A DNA stretch of 64,000 nucleotides, from NCBI RefSeq assembly GCF_004359575.1, contig NZ_SCWF01000002.1, positions 124,001 to 188,000 of the forward strand. The letters are read 5' to 3'. Under the pieces are notes generated by a model that saw nothing but the letters and a program-made list of their open reading frames with translations, searched no databases and was not told the DNA's origin. Positions 44,389-55,507 of this stretch are shown piece after piece. The position numbers and the translations under genes are program-made. Source of the stretch: Macrococcus bovicus. Its GTDB lineage: Bacteria > Bacillota > Bacilli > Staphylococcales > Staphylococcaceae. Position 1 is the first letter of the stretch. Each line of letters starts with the position of its first letter.

Positions 44389-45159
44389 ATGAATATCATG
44401 CAGCATTTCAGAAACGAGGAGCAGGCTGTCATCAGGAGTGCCATGCAGTTCTGTGAACGGGTTGACCAGACCTATGCACCTGTTCTTACCCCTTTTCTTG
44501 ATCCACGTGAACAGTATATCTATTCAGTCGTTGCGAAGCAGGCAGGTGTCAATATCTCATGCTTCGGGGGCGATGAGCAGAGTGAACGTCAGCGTGCTCT
44601 ATTAGCACCTGATTATTTTGAGGCCGCTGAAGAAGACTTCGAATGCCAGCTGATTGAAGTTCATTATCCGGATAAATTTGTCACATTATCCCATCGCAAC
44701 CTGCTAGGGTCGATCATGCAGACCGGCATCAAGCGTGAGCAGCTCGGAGATATCAGAGTAAGCGCACGGATTCAGTTCGTCGTCACGAATCAGATGGCGC
44801 TTTACCTGCAAAGAGAGCTGACAAAAATCAAAGGTGCTGCGGTCAAGTTAGAGCCCGTGCCTTTTACTGACATGATACAGTCAGAGGCGCATTATCAGAC
44901 ACAGTCGACGACGATTGCGAGTCTGAGGCTTGATGCGGTCATTCAGCAGCTGACGCGTAAATCTCGCGCAGTAGCTCAGAAGATGATAGAGGCAGAGCAT
45001 GTCAAAGTCAATCACAGTGTGATCACAAAGACGAGCTTTACGGTCGAAGAAAGTGATTTAATTTCAATTAAAGGCTATGGCCGTGCTAAAATAGCTTCGA
45101 TAGGTGATCGTACTAAAAAAGATAAAATCAGAGTGACGTTTGAGACGTTGTTCAATTAG
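44389..45159 (+). CDS. ylmH: S4-domain RNA-binding protein YlmH
   Basis: Protein of 256 residues with an N-terminal YlmH-type domain (PVLTPFLDPREQYIYSVVAK near 26-45, FVTLSHRNLLGSIMQTGIKREQLGDI near 100-125) and a C-terminal S4 RNA-binding domain (RLDAVIQQLTRKSRAVAQKMIEAEHVKVNHS near 182-212). In Bacillus, YlmH was implicated in ribosome-associated quality control; also a division-cluster gene. AAAGGA precedes the ATG by 9 bases. divIVA starts 12 bases later. Confidence 0.93.
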   Translation: MNIMQHFRNEEQAVIRSAMQFCERVDQTYAPVLTPFLDPREQYIYSVVAKQAGVNISCFGGDEQSERQRALLAPDYFEAAEEDFECQLIEVHYPDKFVTLSHRNLLGSIMQTGIKREQLGDIRVSARIQFVVTNQMALYLQRELTKIKGAAVKLEPVPFTDMIQSEAHYQTQSTTIASLRLDAVIQQLTRKSRAVAQKMIEAEHVKVNHSVITKTSFTVEESDLISIKGYGRAKIASIGDRTKKDKIRVTFETLFN

Positions 45160-45171
45160 AGGTGAAAAAAA

Positions 45172-45684
45172 GTGGAATACATGCCAAGAGATATCGAGAT
45201 GAAACAGTTTAATATCGTTCACAAAGGACTGAATGAGAATGAAGTCAGAGATTATTTACGTGAACTCAGTGATGAACTTGAGAAACTGCGCGAGGAAAAA
45301 GCAATGCTGCAGCGTATCATAGATGATAAAGATGAGAACATCAGCCGTTTCCGCGCTGTCGAGAATACGATAGGCGAGGCGCTGGTCGTGGCTCAGCGTG
45401 CAGGCGATGAGATCAAGGCTTCAGCAGGCATGCAGGCAGATGTCATCATCAAGGACGCCCAGAATCATGCTGATATGCTGGTCAACGATGCGATGCAGAA
45501 GGCACGGGAGATTGCATTCCAGACTGAGGATATGAAGCGGCAGTCAAAGATATTCCGCGCCCGTTTCCAGATGCTTGTGCAGGCGCAGCTTGATTTACTG
45601 CAGAATGAGGACTGGGATTATCTGCTCAACTACGATTTAGAGACTAAACCTATTGAACAAACACCTGATAATAAGGTAGAATAA
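45172..45684 (+). CDS. divIVA: Cell division / polarity protein DivIVA
   Basis: Coiled-coil protein that senses negative membrane curvature at the septum. 170 residues: N-terminal lipid-binding domain (MPRDIEMKQFNIVHKGLNENEVRDYLREL), then two long coiled-coil segments (about 30-70 and 75-150), typical of DivIVA. GTG at 45172 chosen since AGAGGTG lies 7 bases upstream; the ATG at 45181 has 16-base spacing. Shorter than S. aureus DivIVA (about 205). The T-box of ileS follows. Confidence 0.92.
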   Translation: MEYMPRDIEMKQFNIVHKGLNENEVRDYLRELSDELEKLREEKAMLQRIIDDKDENISRFRAVENTIGEALVVAQRAGDEIKASAGMQADVIIKDAQNHADMLVNDAMQKAREIAFQTEDMKRQSKIFRARFQMLVQAQLDLLQNEDWDYLLNYDLETKPIEQTPDNKVE

Positions 45685-45689
45685 GATTA

Positions 45690-45872
45690 ATATTGATGAA
45701 GACGGTGCTCGTGTCCTCATATCTTCCAGCGAACTGACGATGGTGCAAGGTCAGTATATGAGACGAGTACGGATCACTTTGTCCTTAATTAAATATGTTA
45801 ATGAGTGAACTCCAGGAGTTAAGCAGGGTGGTACCGCGGATTGATCCGTCCCTGCACTTCTGGTGTTTTTTA
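45690..45872 (+). promoter_or_regulatory. T-box leader of ileS
   Basis: tRNA-sensing riboswitch. Stem I spans about 45700-45785 with an ATC (Ile) specifier codon at 45773-45775 in the expected loop position after GAGTACGG. The T-box AGGGTGGTACCGCG is at 45825-45838. The terminator pairs CCAGGAGT...GCAGGG (from 45812) with CCCTGC-ACTTCTGG (to 45863), then TGTTTTTT. Uncharged tRNA-Ile would stabilise the antiterminator and switch on ileS. Confidence 0.95.
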
Positions 45873-45894
45873 TTACTAAAATGGAGATGATATG

Positions 45895-48618
45895 ATGGAT
45901 TATAAAGAGACATTACTGATGCCTAAGACCGACTTTCCGATGCGCGGCGGCTTACCGAACAAAGAACCACAGATTCAGGAAAAATGGAATGAACAGGATT
46001 TATATCATAAAATCCTGGAGAAGAATGCCGGCAAACCGACTTATATTCTGCATGACGGACCTCCTTATGCGAACGGCCAGATTCATATGGGTCATGCGCT
46101 GAATAAAGTGATCAAAGACTTTATCACGCGCTATAAGGCGATGACGGGCTTCAACGCGCCGTATGTCCCGGGCTGGGATACACACGGTCTGCCGATTGAA
46201 CAGGCACTCACTAAAAAAGGTGTGAACCGTAAAGAAATGTCTGTCGCAGAATTCCGTGAACTGTGTAAACAGTTTGCGCTGGAGCAGGTCGAACTGCAAA
46301 AAGCAGACTTTAAGAGACTGGGTGTCAACGGGGACTGGGATAAGCCTTACATCACGCTGCAGGAGAAATTCGAAGCGGAACAGATTCGTCTTTTCGGTGA
46401 TATGGTTAAAAAGGGCTATATCTACAAAGGGAAAAAACCCGTCTACTGGTCTCCTTCAAGTGAATCTTCTCTAGCAGAAGCAGAAATTGAATATCAGGAT
46501 AAAGTATCGCCTTCTATCTATGTTGCTTTTGACACGAAGGATGGTCAAGGTAAAGTCGATGCCGGTGTTAAGTTCGTCATCTGGACAACAACGCCGTGGA
46601 CAATCCCGTCTAACGTTGCCATCGCTGTGAATCCAGCACTGAATTATGTGCAGGTCAAAGTAGATGAATCCTCTTATATCGTTGCTCAGGCGCTGCTTGA
46701 CTCCGTATGTGAAAAAGTAGGCTGGGACAAAGATGCCGTTGTCATCGAGAAGGAATTCAAAGGGACCGATCTTGAATACATTATGACGCAGCATCCGTTC
46801 ATCGACCGTGAGTCACTCGTCATTCTCGGCGACCATGTCACAACTGATGCCGGTACAGGATGTGTTCATACCGCACCAGGTCACGGGGAAGATGACTTTA
46901 TTGTGGCACAGAAATATGACCTGCCTGTGATTTCTCCACTCGACGATAAAGGGGTCTTCACAGCAGAAGCAGGTGAATATGAAGGCATCTACTATGATAA
47001 GGCCAATAAACTGATCACTGAGAAACTGACAGAAGTGGGTGCACTCTTAAAACTTGAGTTCTTCACTCACTCCTATCCTCATGACTGGCGTACGAAGAAA
47101 CCGGTTATTTTCCGTGCGACACCGCAGTGGTTTGCGTCTATCAATAAAGTGCGTCAGGATATCCTGGATGCCATCGAAGAGACAGAATTCAAAGTCGACT
47201 GGGGTAAAACCCGCATCTATAACATGATCCGTGACCGGGGTGACTGGGTGATCTCCCGTCAGCGTGCATGGGGCGTTCCGCTCCCTGTCTTCTATGCGGA
47301 GAATGGTGATATCATCATGGACGAGGCTGTCATTGAGCACGTCGCGACACTGGTTGAAGAGCACGGTTCGAACGTCTGGTATGAACGAGAAGCAAAAGAC
47401 TTGTTACCGGAAGGTTTCACTCATGCCGGCAGCCCGAATGGCGAGTTCACGAAAGAGACAGATATCATGGATGTCTGGTTTGACTCAGGTTCTTCACACC
47501 GCGGCGTTTTAGAAGCGCGCGAAGAACTATCATTCCCGGCAGACCTCTACTTTGAAGGCTCTGACCAGTACCGCGGCTGGTTCAACTCTTCTATTACAAC
47601 AGCGGTGGCGACACGCGGTCAGTCACCTTACAAGAAACTGCTGTCTCATGGTTTCGTCATGGATGGTCAAGGCCGTAAGATGAGTAAGTCTCTCGGCAAC
47701 ACGATCCTGCCTGAGAAAGTTGTTAAACAGATGGGTGCAGATATCATCCGCCTGTGGGTGATGTCAGTGGATTACCTGGCAGATGTACGTATTTCAGATG
47801 ATATTCTGAAGCAGGTTTCTGAAGTTTATCGTAAAATCCGTAACACGTTCCGTTTCTTACTCGGTAACGTCAATGATTTCGATCCTAAAAATGCGGTTGC
47901 TTATGAAGATTTAGCTGAAGTTGACCGCTATATGCTGAACCGTCTGTATGATTTTGTCGGTCATGCACACAAGCATTACGAAAATAACGATTATCTCTTC
48001 ATCTATCAGGAATTGCAGAACTTCATCAATGTTGAACTCAGCAATTTCTATCTGGACTACGGTAAGGACATTCTTTATATCGAAGCAGAGGATGCACCTA
48101 TCCGCCGCAGCATGCAGACCGTCCTCTATGAAATCTTAGTCTCACTGACAAAAGTGCTGGCACCGGTTATCCCGCACACGGCTGAAGAGATCTGGGGACA
48201 TACACCGCACGTTACTGAAGAAAGTGTTCATTTGACGGATATGCCGGAGACGCATGAAGTTGACAGTCAATTAGTCGAGAAATGGGAACGTTTCCTGACG
48301 ATCCGTGATGATGTCCTGAAAGCGCTGGAAGAAGCACGTACAGAGAAAACAATCGGTAAGTCACTGGAAGCAAAAGTGACGGTCTACGTTGAAAATGCTG
48401 AAGACAGAGCTATTTTAGAGTCAATGGACAATCTTCATCAGCTGTTTATTACCTCACAAGCGGTCCTGACAGACAAGAAAGCAGGAACCGATTATGTATC
48501 AGCAAATGTCCTGGTAGAGAAGGCGGAAGGCGAAAAATGCGAACGCTGCTGGAACTACTCAACTGAACTGAACGATGAGCATCTCTGCCCACGCTGTGCA
48601 GCGGTGGTCGCTGAATAA
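45895..48618 (+). CDS. ileS: Isoleucyl-tRNA synthetase
   Basis: Charges tRNA-Ile; class I synthetase with editing domain. 907 residues. HIGH-type motif [13 protein letters not shown] near 57-69, editing (CP1) domain with [11 protein letters not shown] near 230, KMSKS motif [10 protein letters not shown] near 593-602, and a C-terminal zinc finger [20 protein letters not shown] near 880-899. The sequence resembles the bacterial (mupirocin-sensitive) type. The second of two adjacent ATGs is preferred on GGAG spacing; it gives [17 protein letters not shown]. Under T-box control. Confidence 0.98.
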   Translation: MDYKETLLMPKTDFPMRGGLPNKEPQIQEKWNEQDLYHKILEKNAGKPTYILHDGPPYANGQIHMGHALNKVIKDFITRYKAMTGFNAPYVPGWDTHGLPIEQALTKKGVNRKEMSVAEFRELCKQFALEQVELQKADFKRLGVNGDWDKPYITLQEKFEAEQIRLFGDMVKKGYIYKGKKPVYWSPSSESSLAEAEIEYQDKVSPSIYVAFDTKDGQGKVDAGVKFVIWTTTPWTIPSNVAIAVNPALNYVQVKVDESSYIVAQALLDSVCEKVGWDKDAVVIEKEFKGTDLEYIMTQHPFIDRESLVILGDHVTTDAGTGCVHTAPGHGEDDFIVAQKYDLPVISPLDDKGVFTAEAGEYEGIYYDKANKLITEKLTEVGALLKLEFFTHSYPHDWRTKKPVIFRATPQWFASINKVRQDILDAIEETEFKVDWGKTRIYNMIRDRGDWVISRQRAWGVPLPVFYAENGDIIMDEAVIEHVATLVEEHGSNVWYEREAKDLLPEGFTHAGSPNGEFTKETDIMDVWFDSGSSHRGVLEAREELSFPADLYFEGSDQYRGWFNSSITTAVATRGQSPYKKLLSHGFVMDGQGRKMSKSLGNTILPEKVVKQMGADIIRLWVMSVDYLADVRISDDILKQVSEVYRKIRNTFRFLLGNVNDFDPKNAVAYEDLAEVDRYMLNRLYDFVGHAHKHYENNDYLFIYQELQNFINVELSNFYLDYGKDILYIEAEDAPIRRSMQTVLYEILVSLTKVLAPVIPHTAEEIWGHTPHVTEESVHLTDMPETHEVDSQLVEKWERFLTIRDDVLKALEEARTEKTIGKSLEAKVTVYVENAEDRAILESMDNLHQLFITSQAVLTDKKAGTDYVSANVLVEKAEGEKCERCWNYSTELNDEHLCPRCAAVVAE

Positions 48619-48621
48619 GAG

Positions 48622-48653
48622 AAACGCCGCATCCCGAGGATGCGGCGTTTTTA
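48622..48653 (+). terminator. Terminator after ileS
   Basis: Thirteen-bp perfect GC-rich stem (AAACGCCGCATCC and complement), 3-nt loop, five Ts. Confidence 0.93.
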
Positions 48654-48721
48654 TGCAAATTAATAATTTATTTTAAATATGTTATGTAAACTTATTATTA
48701 TAAGACGGTTTCATCAATCTA

Positions 48722-48730
48722 TGGTAGAAT
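48722..48730 (+). promoter_or_regulatory. Extended -10 upstream of lspA
   Basis: TGGTAGAAT (TGn plus TAGAAT), 21 bases before the lspA start; no clear -35. Confidence 0.4.
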
Positions 48731-48751
48731 AATTGAGATTGGAGTGAAAAC

Positions 48752-49243
48752 ATGAATAGAAAATATAATCTGCATCTGATGCTGCCGCTTGCTCTTTTTC
48801 TTATGGCAGCTGATCAGCTGACAAAATGGATTATTGTCAAGACGATGAATATCGGTGACTCCGTATCTGTCATCGGTGATATCTTAGAGATTACTTCCCA
48901 TCGTAATTACGGTGCAGCGTGGGGCATGCTGCAGAATCAGATGGTCTTCTTCTACATCATCACGCTTGTCGTGCTGATGGCCATCATTTATTTCTACAGA
49001 ACTGAGGCACCGTTCAAGCCCGTGATGCAGCTGGGGCTGACGCTTATTTTCGCGGGTGCTGTCGGCAACTTCATCGACCGCTTGTTCAGAGGGAATGTCG
49101 TCGACTTTATTGATACGAAGATCATCAACTATGATTTCCCGATATTCAATGTCGCAGATGCCTGTCTGACTTTGGGTGTCATCGTACTGATTTATGAGAT
49201 TTTAATGAATGATAGTAAGGAGAAAAAGCATGCAAACATTTAA
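48752..49243 (+). CDS. lspA: Lipoprotein signal peptidase II
   Basis: Membrane aspartic protease that removes signal peptides of lipoproteins such as CtaC in this window. 163 residues, four membrane helices. Motifs: DQLTKWIIV near 21-29, TSHRNYGAAWGML near 48-60, GAVGNFIDRLFRGNVVDFID with catalytic Asp near 110-129, and FNVADACLTLG with the second Asp near 136. Ribosome binding site TTGGAGTG. Overlaps rluD by 14 bases. Confidence 0.97.
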   Translation: MNRKYNLHLMLPLALFLMAADQLTKWIIVKTMNIGDSVSVIGDILEITSHRNYGAAWGMLQNQMVFFYIITLVVLMAIIYFYRTEAPFKPVMQLGLTLIFAGAVGNFIDRLFRGNVVDFIDTKIINYDFPIFNVADACLTLGVIVLIYEILMNDSKEKKHANI

Positions 49244-50135
49244 TTTTGAAGTACAGGAAGAAGAGGTCGGTCAGCGTATTGACAAATATCTGACAGACTC
49301 AAACAGTGACTGGTCACGTAATCAGATTCAGGACTGGATCAAGAATGGTTTAGTCGTCGTCAATAATAAGCCCGTCAAGGCGAATTATAAACTGCGGATG
49401 GACGATGAAATTGTGGTGACCGAAAAACCAGTGGAAGAAGTCGATCTTGTCGCTGAAGACCTTGGAATTGAGATCTACTATGAAGACAAAGATGTCGCGA
49501 TTGTCTATAAGCCGAAAGGAATGGTGGTTCATCCGGCACCGGGTCATCCGAACGGCACGCTGGTCAATGGTCTGATGTATGCCATCAAGGACTTGTCCGG
49601 CATCAACGGCGAGATCCGTCCGGGCATCGTCCACCGTATCGACAAAGATACATCCGGATTACTGATGATTGCGAAGAATGATATTGCCCATCGCGGATTA
49701 GTCGAGCAGCTGGTTGATAAAACAGTGACCCGTAAATATACAGCGCTCGTTCATGGCGTGATTCCTCATGAGTTCGGTACGATTGACGCGCCGATCGGCA
49801 GAAATCCGCGTGACCGCCAGGAGATGTCCGTGCAAGATGATGGTAAGCCAGCAGTGACCCATTTCAATGTACTGGAGACATTTGATAAATACTCATTGGT
49901 TGAATGTCAGCTTGAAACAGGCCGTACCCATCAGATCCGTGTGCATATGAAGCATATCGGCTATCCGCTCGTCGGTGACCCGAAATATGGTCCGAAGAAG
50001 ACATTGGATATAGGAGGCCAGGCGCTGCATGCTGGCGTCATCGGCTTCAATCATCCTGTAACGGATGAATACATTGAGCGTTCAGCAGATTTACCGGAGT
50101 ATTTCGTCGAACTGATCCGTAAACTGCGCAAATAA
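49230..50135 (+). CDS. rluD: Ribosomal large subunit pseudouridine synthase (RluD family)
   Basis: Converts uridines of 23S rRNA helix 69 to pseudouridine (family knowledge). 301 residues: N-terminal S4 domain (GQRIDKYLTDSNSDWSRNQIQDWIKNGLVVVN), catalytic motif GIVHRIDKDTSGLLMIAKN with Asp near 140, and ETGRTHQIRVHMKHIGYPLVGDPKYG near 230-255. The ATG at 49230 lies in the lspA end with AAGGAG 8 bases before it. Followed by the pyr promoter region. The exact target position is not certain (RluC/D family). Confidence 0.94.
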   Translation: MQTFNFEVQEEEVGQRIDKYLTDSNSDWSRNQIQDWIKNGLVVVNNKPVKANYKLRMDDEIVVTEKPVEEVDLVAEDLGIEIYYEDKDVAIVYKPKGMVVHPAPGHPNGTLVNGLMYAIKDLSGINGEIRPGIVHRIDKDTSGLLMIAKNDIAHRGLVEQLVDKTVTRKYTALVHGVIPHEFGTIDAPIGRNPRDRQEMSVQDDGKPAVTHFNVLETFDKYSLVECQLETGRTHQIRVHMKHIGYPLVGDPKYGPKKTLDIGGQALHAGVIGFNHPVTDEYIERSADLPEYFVELIRKLRK

Positions 50136-50180
50136 CAAACCGTTTTTGATGACGTCGCCTTTAAAGGGTGAAACTTGCAT

Positions 50181-50208
50181 TTGACATCAATCTGCATTAT
50201 GGTAAGAT
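50181..50208 (+). promoter_or_regulatory. Promoter of the pyr operon
   Basis: TTGACA (50181-50186), 16-base spacer, TAAGAT (50203-50208), upstream of the first PyrR attenuator. Confidence 0.75.
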
Positions 50209-50304
50209 GAATATAACTTAATCACGTTGCTTTTAACTGAGTCCAGAGAGGCTCATAAGGCGTTGAGCAGGATAACCTCACGTCTATTTGACGTGAGGTT
50301 TTTT
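50209..50304 (+). promoter_or_regulatory. PyrR attenuator 1 (pyrR leader)
   Basis: PyrR anti-antiterminator motif AGTCCAGAGAGGCT at 50240-50253 matches the consensus binding loop. It is followed by a terminator AACCTCACGTC / GACGTGAGGTT (11 bp, 50274-50300) and a T-run. UMP-bound PyrR would favour termination. Confidence 0.93.
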
Positions 50305-50316
50305 AGGAGGGTTATG

Positions 50317-50841
50317 ATGAAACAGCGGATTGTACTTGACGACAAGGCGATTGACCGGACTCTGACGCGTATAGCGCATGAGATCCTGGAGAATAACAAG
50401 GGCACACAGAATCTGGTGCTGCTCGGTATCCGTACACGCGGCGTCTTCCTCGCTGAACGTATTCAGGCGAAGATTGAACGGATTGAAGGGATCACTGTGC
50501 CGACAGGTGTGCTTGATGTCACTAAATACCGGGACGATGTGACGGACCGGGTAGATACAGATGTCCAGGCCTTTGAGATTGATGCGGATCTGAATGGCAA
50601 ACATGTGGTCATTGTGGATGATGTCCTTTATACAGGCCGCACAGTGCGTGCTTCCCTGGATGCCATCCTGGACCACGTGCGTCCGAACCGCATCAGTCTG
50701 GCGACGCTGGTCGACAGGGGACACCGTGAGCTGCCGATTCGTGCGGACTTCATCGGCAAGAACATTCCGACGGCGCTCAGTGAAGAAATCATCGTCATGC
50801 TTGATGAAGTGGACGAAAAAACACAAGTCTATATTAAATAA
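50317..50841 (+). CDS. pyrR: Bifunctional pyr operon regulator / uracil phosphoribosyltransferase PyrR
   Basis: RNA-binding attenuation protein with weak uracil phosphoribosyltransferase activity. 174 residues, PRTase fold with the PRPP motif [20 protein letters not shown] near 91-110 and an N-terminal [22 protein letters not shown]. Basic surface residues bind the leader RNA. The second of two ATGs (50314, 50317) is preferred for spacing from AGGAGGG. A second attenuator follows before pyrP. Confidence 0.97.
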   Translation: MKQRIVLDDKAIDRTLTRIAHEILENNKGTQNLVLLGIRTRGVFLAERIQAKIERIEGITVPTGVLDVTKYRDDVTDRVDTDVQAFEIDADLNGKHVVIVDDVLYTGRTVRASLDAILDHVRPNRISLATLVDRGHRELPIRADFIGKNIPTALSEEIIVMLDEVDEKTQVYIK

Positions 50842-50850
50842 CTCTTTTAA

Positions 50851-50925
50851 ATCGGTACGAGAGACCGGCAAAGGGTGATTAAGTGAAAACTTAAGCCTCT
50901 TTGCGTACGCAAAGAGGCTTTTTTT
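50851..50925 (+). promoter_or_regulatory. PyrR attenuator 2 (pyrR-pyrP)
   Basis: A PyrR-loop-like hairpin CGGTACGAGAGACCG at 50853-50867 is followed by an antiterminator (GCAAAG pairing CTTTGC) and a strong terminator: 14-bp perfect inverted repeat AAGCCTCTTTGCGT and complement at 50893-50920, then seven Ts. The binding loop departs from the consensus, which fits attenuator 1 better. Confidence 0.85.
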
Positions 50926-50940
50926 AAAAGGAGAATATAC

Positions 50941-53138
<2,198 letters not shown>

Positions 53139-53139
53139 A

Positions 53140-54420
53140 ATGAGTACATTACTGCGAGGCGGACAGATTTTAGAGAATGGCCAGCTTGTTGAAAGGGACA
53201 TCAGAATAAAGGACGGTAAAATTTCAGAAATCGGTGAACACTTAAATGTTTATAATAGTGAAATCATTGACTTGAACGGCCAGTTTGTGTCAGCAGGATT
53301 CATCGATGTACACGTCCATTTACGTGAGCCCGGCGGTGAGCACAAGGAGACGATCGAGACAGGTACAAAAGCAGCAGCGCGCGGAGGATTCACGACGGTC
53401 TGCCCGATGCCGAATACACGTCCGGTTCCTGATACAGTGGAAAACCTAGATCGACTGAATAAAACGATTCAGGACAATGCAGTGTTACGCGTGCTGCCCT
53501 ATGCCTCTATCACAGAGCGTCAGCTGGGCGAGAAGCTGGTGGACTTTAAGGCACTGAAAGAGCACGGCGCATTTGCATTCACTGATGACGGTGTCGGTGT
53601 CCAGACGGCTTCTGTGATGTACGAGGCCATGCAGCAGGCAGCGAAGCTCGACATGGCGATTGTGGCCCACTGCGAGGATAACTCACTGATTTACGGCGGC
53701 GCTATGCATGAAGGTAAAGTATCAGAGAAGCTCGGGATTCCTGGAATCCCTTCTATATGTGAGGCTGTCCAGATTGCGCGTGACGTTCTGCTCGCTGAAG
53801 CAGCAGGCTGTCACTATCATGTCTGTCATGTTTCAAGTAGAGAGAGCATCAGAGCGATTCGCGATGCAAAGAAAGCAGGCATCAATGTAACAGCTGAAGT
53901 CACACCGCATCATCTGCTGCTGAACGAGAATGCCATCACTGAAGATGATGCGATCCTCAAGATGAATCCACCGCTGCGTTCTAAAGAGGATCAGGAAGCA
54001 TTGATTGAAGCACTGTTAGACGGCACAATCGATTTCATCGCGACAGACCATGCACCACACGCGGCAGAAGAAAAAAATCAGCCGATGGTCAAAGCACCGT
54101 TCGGCATTGTCGGCAGCGAGACAGCTTTCCCGTTACTTTACACAAGATTTGTTAAAGACGGTGACTGGACGCTTGCACAGCTCGTTGAATATTTGACAAC
54201 AAAACCGGCAGATGTCTTTAAACTGCCCTATGGCAGGCTCGCAGTTGGAGAACCGGCAGATATTGCTGTTATTAATTTAGATGAAGAGTATGAGATTAAA
54301 GCAGAAGACTTCTTATCAAAGAGTTCAAACACACCCTTTATCGGAGAAAAAGTCTTCGGTAATGTGACTTTGACACTGGCAGAAGGGAAAATCGCTTATC
54401 AGGAGGGGCAACATGCGTAA
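53140..54420 (+). CDS. pyrC: Dihydroorotase
   Basis: Zinc metalloenzyme that cyclises carbamoyl aspartate to dihydroorotate. 426 residues, class I (multi-domain type) amidohydrolase: [23 protein letters not shown] with metal ligands near 55-77, [12 protein letters not shown] near 88, AHCEDN near 177, [11 protein letters not shown] near 228, and [12 protein letters not shown] near 302-313. Starts one base after pyrB stop. Overlaps carA by 8 bases. Confidence 0.97.
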   Translation: MSTLLRGGQILENGQLVERDIRIKDGKISEIGEHLNVYNSEIIDLNGQFVSAGFIDVHVHLREPGGEHKETIETGTKAAARGGFTTVCPMPNTRPVPDTVENLDRLNKTIQDNAVLRVLPYASITERQLGEKLVDFKALKEHGAFAFTDDGVGVQTASVMYEAMQQAAKLDMAIVAHCEDNSLIYGGAMHEGKVSEKLGIPGIPSICEAVQIARDVLLAEAAGCHYHVCHVSSRESIRAIRDAKKAGINVTAEVTPHHLLLNENAITEDDAILKMNPPLRSKEDQEALIEALLDGTIDFIATDHAPHAAEEKNQPMVKAPFGIVGSETAFPLLYTRFVKDGDWTLAQLVEYLTTKPADVFKLPYGRLAVGEPADIAVINLDEEYEIKAEDFLSKSSNTPFIGEKVFGNVTLTLAEGKIAYQEGQHA

Positions 54421-55507
54421 ACAAAGATTTTTAGTACTGGAAGACGGCACGATTTTTAAAGGCTACCGTTTCGGCAGTGAGAAGGAGACAGAAGGGGAAA
54501 TCGTTTTTAATACAGCGATGACAGGTTATCAGGAAACACTGTCTGATCCTTCCTATACAGGACAGATCATCACTTTCACCTATCCGTTAATCGGTAATTA
54601 CGGTATCAACCGTGATGACTATGAGACGTTGAATCCTTCATTAAAAGGGATGGTCGTGCGTGAGGCGTGTGAACTGCCAAGCAACTTCCGTAATATGGCT
54701 TCACTTGATGAGACACTGAAAAATTACGATATTCCGGGGATTGATGGTGTTGATACACGTAAACTGACACGCATTATCCGCCAGCACGGTGTACTTAAAG
54801 CAGCATTTGTTAATGAGGAAGCGGATGTAGAAGCGACTATTGCAAGTTTAAAAACAGCTGAATTTCCGACGGATGAAGTGGCGCAAGTATCTACAAAGAC
54901 CGCCTATGTCTCAACAGGTAACGACTTACGCGTTGTGCTGATTGACTTCGGCAAAAAAGAGAATATTGTCCGTGAGCTGAATCTACGCGGCTGTGATGTC
55001 ACAGTCATGCCCTGGAATACAACAGCAGAAGAGATCCTGCGTTTACGTCCGGACGGCGTGATGCTGTCAAACGGACCGGGTAATCCGGAAGTCGTGCAGG
55101 AGGGCATCCAGATGATCAATGGCATTCTCGGTAAAATACCATTCTTCGGCATCTGCCTCGGTCATCAGCTCTTTGCCCTTGCATGCGGTGCCTCTACATT
55201 CAAGATGAAATTCGGTCACCGCGGTGCGAATCATCCGGTCAAGAACCTGGCGACCGGTAAAATTGAGATCACATCTCAGAACCATGGCTACTCAGTAGAC
55301 CCTGAAACAGTGAAGGATACTGATCTAGTGATCACACACGTCGCACTGAACGACGGCACTGTCGAAGGTCTGCGCCATAAAGAACTGCCGGCATTCTCAG
55401 TGCAGTATCACCCTGAAGCAAGTCCAGGGCCACACGATCCAAACTACTTATTCGATGATTTTATTCAGATGATGAACGAAAATAAAGGGAGTGTCATGAA
55501 TGGCTAA
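54413..55507 (+). CDS. carA: Carbamoyl-phosphate synthase small subunit
   Basis: Glutamine amidotransferase subunit that supplies ammonia to CarB. 364 residues; N-terminal CPSase small domain ([32 protein letters not shown]) and C-terminal GATase with [14 protein letters not shown] (nucleophile Cys near 246) and [13 protein letters not shown] (His/Glu of the triad near 331-333). Ribosome binding site AGGAGGGG in pyrC. Overlaps carB by 8 bases. Confidence 0.97.
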   Translation: MRKQRFLVLEDGTIFKGYRFGSEKETEGEIVFNTAMTGYQETLSDPSYTGQIITFTYPLIGNYGINRDDYETLNPSLKGMVVREACELPSNFRNMASLDETLKNYDIPGIDGVDTRKLTRIIRQHGVLKAAFVNEEADVEATIASLKTAEFPTDEVAQVSTKTAYVSTGNDLRVVLIDFGKKENIVRELNLRGCDVTVMPWNTTAEEILRLRPDGVMLSNGPGNPEVVQEGIQMINGILGKIPFFGICLGHQLFALACGASTFKMKFGHRGANHPVKNLATGKIEITSQNHGYSVDPETVKDTDLVITHVALNDGTVEGLRHKELPAFSVQYHPEASPGPHDPNYLFDDFIQMMNENKGSVMNG

